DNA of 11,083 nt from Nocardioides sp. GTDB taxonomy: Bacteria > Actinomycetota > Actinomycetes > Propionibacteriales > Nocardioidaceae. The notes under the pieces are model-generated. The model ran no database searches and was not told the DNA's origin. It saw only the letters and a list, made by a program, of their open reading frames with translations. Where the stretch lies: assembly GCA_003519585.1 (NCBI GenBank), contig DOWL01000250.1, forward strand, positions 17,593 to 28,675, in the 5' to 3' direction. This document shows positions 5,838 to 11,083 of the stretch, in pieces (position 1 is the first letter of the stretch; each line of letters begins with the position of its first letter). A program made the translations under genes and the position numbers.

Positions 5838-6641
5838 TTACTGCTGGGGTCGTGCGACGTCAGCCTCGACCGGCTCCCGGGTGGTCTCGATGTCGACGAC
5901 GCTCCGCTCCTCGAAGGTCAACTCGGCGCCGTCATCCTCGGCGAACTGGTCCTGAGGGCCATCGGGGAAGCGCAATGCGGCGACCAGAGCGTCCGGCGGA
6001 CCGATCACGTCGACCGTGAACGGCGCTTCGAGCAGCGTCCCGTCCACGAGCAGACCGCCCGTGCCGTCATCGAACGACGTCTGGGCGATCACCCGGACCT
6101 CGCCGTTGATCTGCATCGCCTCGGCGCCCGCGGTGCGCAACGCCTGGATCATGTCGAGGAACGGTCCCACGTCGACCTGTCCCTCTACCTCTTTGATCGT
6201 GATGGTGACCCCGGGCCCGCGGACCGGCACGGTGCCCGCAAGCACGCTCAGCGCCTGCTGCTGCTGGCGAGCCAGGTCGAGTGCGGCCTGCCGGGCGCTG
6301 GTGTCGGAGCGGAGGTCGTCGCGGGTCGATTCGAGCTGCTGGATCTGGGCTTCCGCACGCTGAGTGCTGCCGGCCAGGCCGTTGAGGATGTCGATCAGGT
6401 CCTGCTCGCGCAGGCCCGCATAGGTGTCGTCGACCTGGTTGGTGCGCACCTGGGTCACCCCGGCGAAGCCGACCAGCGCCAGGAGTACCGCGACCACCAC
6501 CTGCCCGCGGGTCGGCTTGGCGAATGCGCGCCAGAGTCGACTTCGGCCGTCCTCGCGGTTGGGTGGCGTGCTCACCGGCTGGTCGCGTTCCCCGTGGCTC
6601 TCCGAGGGCGGCGGGTTGGCACCGGCGTCCTGGTCAAGCAT
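5838..6641 (-). CDS. DUF881 membrane-anchored protein (second copy)
   Basis: The 267-residue protein has a polar N-terminal segment of about 45 residues, one membrane helix (about 47-65, VVVAVLLALVGFAG), a coiled-coil-like stretch (about 73-130, rich in Q, R and L) and a DUF881 domain (about 135-250). Domain signatures are VRGPGVTITI (140-149), the region MIQALRTAGAEAMQINGEVR and IGPPDALVAAL. The C-terminal tail is acidic. It is predicted to span the membrane once with the domain outside. DUF881 function is unknown; in Bacillus subtilis the related ylxW and ylxX sit with sbp just before ftsA-ftsZ. The ATG at 6641 overlaps the end of sbp by 8 nt, with GGAGG about 10 nt upstream. The gene matches Rv1825 in position. 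Confidence 0.93.
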   Translation of the reverse strand: MLDQDAGANPPPSESHGERDQPVSTPPNREDGRSRLWRAFAKPTRGQVVVAVLLALVGFAGVTQVRTNQVDDTYAGLREQDLIDILNGLAGSTQRAEAQIQQLESTRDDLRSDTSARQAALDLARQQQQALSVLAGTVPVRGPGVTITIKEVEGQVDVGPFLDMIQALRTAGAEAMQINGEVRVIAQTSFDDGTGGLLVDGTLLEAPFTVDVIGPPDALVAALRFPDGPQDQFAEDDGAELTFEERSVVDIETTREPVEADVARPQQ

Positions 6642-6966
6642 GGAAGAGGTGCCTCCGGATCGCGGCGACGTTGGAGAAGATCCGGATCCCGAGCACGACG
6701 ATCACGCCGGTGGACAGTTGGCCGCCGACCCCGAGCTTGTCGCCGAGGAAGACGATGCCCGAGGCGATGATGACGTTGCTGGCGAAGGAGATCACGAAGA
6801 CCTTGTCGTCGAAGATCCCGTCGAGATAGGCACGGAACCCGCCGAAGACGGCGTCGAGCGCCGCCACGACCGCGATCGGGAGGTAGGGGTCGAGCGCGAG
6901 GGGTACGTCGGGACGCAGCACCAGCCCGAGCACGATGCCGAACAGCAGGCCGAACGCGGCGATCAC
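6634..6966 (-). CDS. sbp: Small basic protein Sbp (DUF1290), integral membrane
   Basis: This 110-residue hydrophobic protein matches DUF1290. Segments at about 1-18, 28-46, 56-76 and 84-103 are hydrophobic, three or four of them likely membrane-spanning. Between them lie the conserved-looking DAVFGGFRAYLDGIFDDKVF (about 38-57) and LGDKLGVGGQLSTGVIVVLG (about 74-93) stretches, and it ends with a basic IRRHLFHA tail. Function is unknown. In B. subtilis sbp is next to ftsA-ftsZ; here it lies between two DUF881 genes, as Rv1824 does. The GTG start at 6966 overlaps the upstream DUF881 stop as GTGA, implying translational coupling and a matched ratio of the products. A complex of Sbp with its two DUF881 neighbours is plausible but inferred. 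Confidence 0.95.
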   Translation of the reverse strand: MIAAFGLLFGIVLGLVLRPDVPLALDPYLPIAVVAALDAVFGGFRAYLDGIFDDKVFVISFASNVIIASGIVFLGDKLGVGGQLSTGVIVVLGIRIFSNVAAIRRHLFHA

Positions 6967-7883
6967 AGCACGTCCTCCTGGTTGTCGGGGCGTCCCCCAC
7001 CGGCCTGCTCGACGTACCGCAGCCGACGCAGGGTGTCCGGGGCGGACGGGAGCTGGAGCTCGGACTCATTCTGCCTGGCGACCTGGAAGCCGAACTGATC
7101 GGCCAGCGATGCGAACTGTTGGCCGGTGGTGGTGGCGTCGAGCCGTGCCCCCAGCCCGGAGTCACCGATCGCGGAGACGACGTACGGCGGGGTCAGCGGG
7201 CCGCGGTTGACCTGGATGGCGATGTTGGACTGGGCGATGGCCGAGAGTGCGGTCAGCCGGCGCCCGTTGATGGCGATCGCCTCGGCACCGGCACCCCAGA
7301 GGCCGTTGACCAACCGGCGCAGGTCGGTGGCCCGGACCCGTCCGTCGGCGCTCTGGTCGGGGTTGTCGGAGACGGTGATCCGGACTCCCGGCCCGGTGAC
7401 CGGCACGTAGCCCGTGCTCAGCTCGAGTGCGCGTAGGTCGGCCGTGGCATCGGCCTCGACGCCGCGCGCCCGAGCGTTGCTGTCCCGGAGCTCGGCGTTG
7501 GTCTGCTGCAGCGCGTCGACCCGCTCGTCGAGCGTTGCGACCTCGGCCTTGCGTTCGGCGATCCGGTCGATCAGGGCGTCCCGGCCGGCTTCCTGGACGT
7601 CGGCGTTGCGAGCGGTCTGTACGGCGGCCAGCGCAATCAGCAGCCCGAACACCGCCGTCGCGATCGCCGCTCCACGCAGACCGGAGCCGCGAGGACTGGT
7701 AGGCCCGTCGGCGGCGGCCGCCCGGCGTTGGGCGGCATGCACGTAGTCCTCGTCGAGGGCATCGCGAGTCACCAAGGTGAGCAGCGGCATCGTCACCCGG
7801 TCGGGCAGTCCGGCGAGCTCTCGCTCCTGCTCGGTCGGGCTGCTCGTCGGGCTGCTCGTCGGGCTGCTCGTGGGCGCGGACAC
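6963..7883 (-). CDS. DUF881 membrane-anchored protein (first copy)
   Basis: The 306-residue protein starts with an SSPT repeat (about 5-17), has one membrane helix (about 70-89), a long coiled coil (about 95-155, IAERKAEVATLDERVDALQQ) and a DUF881 domain (about 157-295) with VTGPGVRITVSDNP and GAGAEAIAINGRRL. It is probably bitopic with the domain outside the cytoplasm. I chose GTG 7883 because AGGAGG (7891-7896) lies 7 nt upstream. GTG 7889 is only 1 nt from that site, and a start at 7970 would overlap pgsA2 by 85 nt. The pgsA2 stop is 2 nt upstream of the chosen start, so the two are coupled. It corresponds to Rv1823. The two DUF881 copies share domain order but differ widely in sequence, so they are an old pair and not a recent duplication. 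Confidence 0.92.
   Translation of the reverse strand: MSAPTSSPTSSPTSSPTEQERELAGLPDRVTMPLLTLVTRDALDEDYVHAAQRRAAAADGPTSPRGSGLRGAAIATAVFGLLIALAAVQTARNADVQEAGRDALIDRIAERKAEVATLDERVDALQQTNAELRDSNARARGVEADATADLRALELSTGYVPVTGPGVRITVSDNPDQSADGRVRATDLRRLVNGLWGAGAEAIAINGRRLTALSAIAQSNIAIQVNRGPLTPPYVVSAIGDSGLGARLDATTTGQQFASLADQFGFQVARQNESELQLPSAPDTLRRLRYVEQAGGGRPDNQEDVL
7837..7872. repeat. Three 12-bp tandem repeats coding for SSPT
   Basis: GGGCTGCTCGTC occurs three times in a row (7837-7848, 7849-7860, 7861-7872), the last with one change at its final base. Read on the minus strand it encodes (S/T)SPT units near the N-terminus of the first DUF881 protein. Copy number may vary between strains without a frameshift, because the unit is 4 codons. 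Confidence 0.85.
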
Positions 7884-7885
7884 GG

Positions 7886-8491
7886 TCACGCCTCCTGCGC
7901 CGAGGCCGCGCGTGGTTCGGTGGTGGCGAGCAGCTTGCGCACCTGCCAGGCATAGAGGATCCCGGCCCACCAGTAGAGGCCGACGCCCCAGATGGCGAAC
8001 GCCCAGCCGAAGACCTCGGCCAGCCGGGCCACGGTCCCGTCACCGTCGCCCAGCAGCAGCAGCGGGAAGGCATAGAGCAGATTGAACGTCGCCGCCTTGC
8101 CCAGGAAGTGGACCGGCAACGAGCTGTAGCCGCGAGTGCGGAGCAGCGGGACCAGCCCCCACATCAGCAGGTCGCGCAGCGGCAGCGAGATCGCGAGCCA
8201 CCACGGGATCACGTCCCGCAGGGCGAGCCCGATCACGACGGCGAGGATGTAGAGCCGGTCGGCGACGGGGTCGAGGATCTGACCGACCACGGTCTGCTGG
8301 TCGAGCCTGCGGGCCAGCCAGCCGTCGGCGTAGTCGGTGGCGCCGGAGATGGCGAGGACCACCAGCGCCCATCCGTCGGCCTCCGGCCCCAGCACCAGCC
8401 ACAGGAAGAGGGGTACGCCGGCCAACCGGACCATGCTCAGCAGGTTCGGGATCGTCCAGACGCGCGTGTCGCGTGTCGTGTCGCTGCCCAC
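7886..8491 (-). CDS. pgsA2: CDP-alcohol phosphatidyltransferase, probable cardiolipin synthase (PgsA2-type)
   Basis: This 201-residue integral membrane enzyme carries the full CDP-alcohol phosphotransferase signature D-x2-DG-x2-AR-x8-G-x3-D-x3-D, with D53, D56, G57, A60, R61, G70, D74 and D78. The four aspartates bind the metal and the CDP-diacylglycerol substrate. About six membrane helices are visible, including 23-34, 41-51, 80-91, 95-105, 130-146 and 160-185. Synteny points to Rv1822 (pgsA2) and to the Streptomyces coelicolor protein SCO1389, a eukaryote-like cardiolipin synthase that joins CDP-diacylglycerol to phosphatidylglycerol. Phosphatidylglycerophosphate synthase is the alternative and cannot be excluded by sequence alone. 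The GTG start at 8491 has only a weak AGGG upstream. Its stop overlaps or abuts the next start, making it the first gene of the DUF881-sbp-DUF881 operon. Confidence 0.92.
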   Translation of the reverse strand: MGSDTTRDTRVWTIPNLLSMVRLAGVPLFLWLVLGPEADGWALVVLAISGATDYADGWLARRLDQQTVVGQILDPVADRLYILAVVIGLALRDVIPWWLAISLPLRDLLMWGLVPLLRTRGYSSLPVHFLGKAATFNLLYAFPLLLLGDGDGTVARLAEVFGWAFAIWGVGLYWWAGILYAWQVRKLLATTEPRAASAQEA

Positions 8492-8530
8492 CTCTACCCT
8501 GCTTCTCGCTCGCCGCTCGGTTGAACAACG

Positions 8531-8536
8531 AGCCTA
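8531..8536 (-). promoter_or_regulatory. Candidate -10 for the pgsA2 operon
   Basis: TAGGCT on the minus strand lies in the 85-nt gap between the CNNM gene and pgsA2 and fits TANNNT; start would be about 32 nt before the pgsA2 GTG. A TCGACG upstream is spaced only 13 nt away, so no proper -35 is seen. Read-through from the CNNM pair is the alternative. Confidence 0.25.
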
Positions 8537-8576
8537 ACCGCCGTACGCACGTCGACGGGCATCCTGCGGACCTCGC

Positions 8577-9614
8577 TCAGACCGGATGTGCGGCATCGCG
8601 GATCTCGCCCACGAGCTCCTCGATCACGTCCTCGAGGGTGACTACGCCCAAGGTGGTGCCGTCAGCATCCACGACCCGCCCCATGTGCGCCCCTTCGCGC
8701 TGCAAGGTCTCGAGCGCGTCGTGCAGCAGGACGCCGTCGGGAACGGTCGCGAACGGCCGGGTCCACTTGTCCTCGATGATCCGCTCGCGGCGGGCCTCGT
8801 CGGTCTCCAGCACGTCCTTGATGTGCAGGTAGCCGAGCAGCTCGCCCGCCTCCTCCACGGGGAACCTGCTGTAGCCGGTCGCGGCGCACAGCGCTTCCAC
8901 GTCGGCCGGGGTGGAGCCGCGGCGTACGGTCGTCAGGGTCTCGGGGCGCATCAGCACCGTGGACACGGGCTTCTCGGTGAAGCCGAGGGCTCCGGCGAGG
9001 CGGTCGTATTCTTCGGCCTCGATCAGTCCTTCCCCGCGGGACTCCTCGACCAGGGCCGCGACCTCCTCGCGGGTGTACGTCGAGGAGACCTCGTCCATCA
9101 ACCGCACCCCGAACAGCTTCAGGATCGCCGCGGCGATCGCGTTGATCACGATGATCACCGGCCGGAGCACGGTGACGAACCCCCAGATCGGCGGACCGAG
9201 CACCAACGCGGCGCGGTCGGGACCGGCCAACGCGATGTTCTTCGGGATCATCTCACCCAGCACCACGTGAAGGAAGACCACGATCGTGAGCGCGACCGCG
9301 AACGAGATCGGGTGGAGCAGCGAGTCGGGCACGTGTACGGCGTGCAGCGCGGGCTCGAGCAGGTGGGCCACGGCGGGCTCGCCTACGGCGCCGAGGACCA
9401 GCGAGCAGACGGTGATGCCGAGTTGGTTGACGCCGATGACCAGCGACATGTTCTCCATGGCGCGCAGCGTGGTGCGGGCCATCCTCGAGCCCTCCTCCGC
9501 GCGGGGCTCGATCTGGGTCCGGCGTGCGGAGACCAGGGCGAACTCGGCCCCGACGAAGAACGCGTTGCCGAACAGCAGCACCACCGCGACGACCAGCGCT
9601 GTGCCGCCGCTCAC
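8577..9614 (-). CDS. CNNM/CBS-domain transmembrane protein (short form, hemolysin C-like)
   Basis: The 345-residue protein has a CNNM (DUF21) membrane domain at about 1-175, with hydrophobic helices near 4-22, 58-78, 101-121 and 137-165, the conserved GEMIPKNIAL block (120-129), and a CBS pair at about 215-338. The second CBS domain ends in LGVVTLEDVIEELVGEI. CNNM/CorC proteins bind ATP-Mg in the CBS pair and are linked to magnesium or other cation efflux. The chain ends right after the second CBS domain, so the CorC_HlyC domain carried by its upstream partner is missing. GTG 9614 was chosen because it overlaps the partner's TGA (GTGA) and begins the first membrane helix; the same frame runs open far upstream but through the partner gene. 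The cation is not known. It should not be called a true hemolysin. Confidence 0.94.
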   Translation of the reverse strand: MSGGTALVVAVVLLFGNAFFVGAEFALVSARRTQIEPRAEEGSRMARTTLRAMENMSLVIGVNQLGITVCSLVLGAVGEPAVAHLLEPALHAVHVPDSLLHPISFAVALTIVVFLHVVLGEMIPKNIALAGPDRAALVLGPPIWGFVTVLRPVIIVINAIAAAILKLFGVRLMDEVSSTYTREEVAALVEESRGEGLIEAEEYDRLAGALGFTEKPVSTVLMRPETLTTVRRGSTPADVEALCAATGYSRFPVEEAGELLGYLHIKDVLETDEARRERIIEDKWTRPFATVPDGVLLHDALETLQREGAHMGRVVDADGTTLGVVTLEDVIEELVGEIRDAAHPV

Positions 9615-10987
9615 GGCTGATCCTCGGGTCGATCGGCGGCCCCGTCGTCGGGCTCGAGCAGCCGCAGCGTGAGGCGGTCGATCCGCAGCCCGTCCATGTG
9701 CTCGACGGTCAGCGTGACCATCCGCTCCCGCGGCGCGTCGTCGTCGTGGTGGGGGTCGGGTACGACGACCTCGGCGAGATCGCCGGTCGCGGGCACCCGG
9801 CCGAGCACCTGCAGGACGAGCCCCGCCACGGTGTCGTAGTCCTCGCTCTCGGGCAGCGCCACACCGGTGAGGTCCTCGACCTCGTCGGGACGCAGCAGCC
9901 CGGAGATCAGCCACGAGCCGTCTCGTCGATGGAGCGCCTGGTCGCCGAGCCGGTCGTGCTCGTCGGAGATGTCGCCGACGATCTCCTCGATGACGTCCTC
10001 GAGGGTCACGATGCCGGCGTGCCCGCCGTACTCGTCGAGGACCACGGCGAGTTGGAACCCGTCCTTGCGGAGCAGGGCCAACAGCGGGTCGAGCCGCAGC
10101 GAGTCGGGCACCACGATCGGCTTGACCATCAGGTGCTTGACCCGGGTCGTGGACCGCTCGTGGACCGGCAGGGCGACGGCGTTCTTCACGTGCACGGTCC
10201 CGACCACGGTGTCCTCGCTGTCGAGGACCGGGAATCGCGAGTGACCTGTCTGCCGGGCGAGCTCGATCACTTGCAGGGCGCGGTCGCCCTCGTCGAGGGA
10301 GAGGGTGCGCACCCGCGGCGTCATGATCTCGCCCGCGGTGCGCGCCCCGAACTCCACCGAGCGCTCCATCAGCTCGGCGGTGTCGGGGTCCAGCGTGCCG
10401 ACCGAGGCGGAGCGGGCGATGAGCGAGGCGAGCTCGGTCGAGCTCCGCGCCGAGCGCAACTCCTCCTGGGGCTCGATGCCCAGCCGCCGTACGACGGCGT
10501 TGGCGGAGCCGTTGAGCACTCGGATCGGACCGCGCATCACCGCCGTGAAGCCGCGCTGGAACCGCTGCGTGGCCCGCGCGGTCTGCATCGGCTTGGCGAG
10601 CGCGAGATTCTTGGGCACCAGCTCGCCGAAGATCATCGTCGCGAAGGTCCCGAACAGCAGGCCGATCGCGGCGGCGATGGGCGTGACGGCACTCGCAGGC
10701 ACGCCGAGGCGGTCGAGCGGCCCGTCGATCAGGTCGGAGACCGCCGGCGCGGCCAGGAAGCCGATCGCCAAGTTGGTCACCGTGATGCCGACCTGGGCGC
10801 CCGAGAGCTGAGTGGACAGCGAGCGGAGCGCGCGCTGGAGCCCTTGGGCGCCGGAGTCGCCGGCCGCCGCCTCCCGCTCGACCTGCGCTCGGTCGACGGT
10901 GACGAAGGAGAACTCGGCGGCGACGAAGACCCCGCACGCGGCGACGAGTGCGAGCGCGAGCGCAAGCAGCAGTAGGGAGGTCGTCAC
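9611..10987 (-). CDS. CNNM/CBS/CorC_HlyC transmembrane protein (full-length hemolysin C-like)
   Basis: The 458-residue protein has a CNNM membrane domain (about 1-190; helices near 4-24, 64-82, 100-120 and 140-160), the GELVPKNLALAKP block (121-133), a CBS pair (about 222-340) starting at IMTPR and containing LAVVLDEYGGHAGIVTLEDV, and a CorC_HlyC domain (about 355-445, from DGSWLISGLLRPDEV). This is the complete architecture of CorC/YfjD-type proteins tied to Mg2+ or Co2+ homeostasis. It overlaps the short CNNM gene by 4 nt, so a 1:1 hetero-oligomer is plausible. The GTG start at 10987 places the first helix at the N-terminus; I see no Shine-Dalgarno in front of it, and a 7-codon ATG frame (11007-10984) ends at a TGA overlapping this GTG. 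Conserved synteny with pgsA2 is weaker than for the rest of the window. Confidence 0.93.
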   Translation of the reverse strand: MTTSLLLLALALALVAACGVFVAAEFSFVTVDRAQVEREAAAGDSGAQGLQRALRSLSTQLSGAQVGITVTNLAIGFLAAPAVSDLIDGPLDRLGVPASAVTPIAAAIGLLFGTFATMIFGELVPKNLALAKPMQTARATQRFQRGFTAVMRGPIRVLNGSANAVVRRLGIEPQEELRSARSSTELASLIARSASVGTLDPDTAELMERSVEFGARTAGEIMTPRVRTLSLDEGDRALQVIELARQTGHSRFPVLDSEDTVVGTVHVKNAVALPVHERSTTRVKHLMVKPIVVPDSLRLDPLLALLRKDGFQLAVVLDEYGGHAGIVTLEDVIEEIVGDISDEHDRLGDQALHRRDGSWLISGLLRPDEVEDLTGVALPESEDYDTVAGLVLQVLGRVPATGDLAEVVVPDPHHDDDAPRERMVTLTVEHMDGLRIDRLTLRLLEPDDGAADRPEDQP

Positions 10988-11049
10988 GGTGTCTGGAAGT
11001 CTGTCATGTGGTTAGGCCGGGTCAGCCACCTGCACGCATGGTTGGGAAT

Positions 11050-11082
11050 TCGCCCTGGGGCGAGTTTTGTCGGCTGGCCGAC
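11050..11082. repeat. Two adjacent 14-bp palindromes upstream of the CNNM operon
   Basis: TCGCCC-TG-GGGCGA (11050-11063) and GTCGGC-TG-GCCGAC (11069-11082) each have perfect 6-bp arms around TG, centre to centre 19 bp. They lie 63-95 nt upstream of the CNNM start. They may be operator sites or the end of a terminator for a gene beyond the window. Nothing else is recognised in 10988-11083, and no clear promoter was found there. Confidence 0.4.
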
Positions 11083-11083
11083 G

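Noticed and set aside
7837..7872. CRISPR-like repeats
   Set aside because: The 12-bp units are back to back with no spacers and lie inside a coding region.
9615..10937. Upstream extension of the short CNNM gene frame to a 786-codon protein
   Set aside because: The extension reads Arg/Ala-rich nonsense through the other CNNM gene; the real start is the GTG at 9614.
9524..10975. Long plus-strand open frame opposite the CNNM genes
   Set aside because: Antisense to two well-recognised CNNM/CBS genes, with biased composition and no motif.
8577..10987. Hemolysin or virulence genes
   Set aside because: The hemolysin label is historical; the domains are CNNM, CBS and CorC_HlyC, which point to cation homeostasis.
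1..11083. Mobile element, prophage, defence island or biosynthetic cluster
   Set aside because: No transposase, integrase, tRNA, att-like direct repeats, nuclease-helicase pairs or synthase genes are seen; the gene content is conserved core.

Overview
The window is high-GC, gene-dense DNA from an actinobacterium. Every gene I can support lies on the minus strand, so transcription runs from high to low coordinates. Gene order matches, from memory, the conserved block Rv1822 to Rv1832 of Mycobacterium tuberculosis (pgsA2, DUF881, sbp, DUF881, gcvH, garA, ftsR-like merR, DUF151 nuclease-like gene, second merR, gcvP). A zinc ribbon fused to GarA, and two CNNM/CBS transporter-like genes next to pgsA2, suggest a Streptomyces- or Nocardioides-like lineage rather than a mycobacterium. 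The genus is an inference.

Layout in transcription order. (a) 10987-8577: two CNNM/CBS membrane proteins overlapping by a GTGA. (b) 8491-5838: a CDP-alcohol phosphatidyltransferase (probably a cardiolipin synthase), then DUF881, the small basic protein Sbp and a second DUF881 protein. The first four genes are chained by short overlaps and appear to be one operon. (c) 5788-5405: gcvH, the lipoyl carrier of the glycine cleavage system. (d) 5237-3932: garA (zinc ribbon plus FHA) and ftsR (MerR), 7 nt apart, behind their own promoter and a structured leader. (e) 3820-3353: a bifunctional-nuclease-family (DUF151) gene whose best promoter predicts a leaderless mRNA. (f) 3090-2488: a second MerR regulator (resR-like) with a good promoter, followed by a perfect 15-bp terminator-like hairpin. 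(g) 2132-1: gcvP, behind a single-aptamer glycine riboswitch. It is cut by the window edge three codons before the expected PLP-lysine codon.

The genes join one-carbon/glycine metabolism (gcvH, gcvP, riboswitch), control of 2-oxoglutarate and glutamate flux (GarA), and envelope and division functions (phosphatidyltransferase, DUF881/Sbp, FtsR, ResR). I found no mobile element, phage, CRISPR, toxin-antitoxin or defence system. The most interesting unexplained signals are regulatory: a near-identical inverted repeat in front of both the garA-ftsR and resR transcription units, two sister palindromes upstream of gcvP, and an inverted repeat straddling the proposed gcvP promoter and start site.
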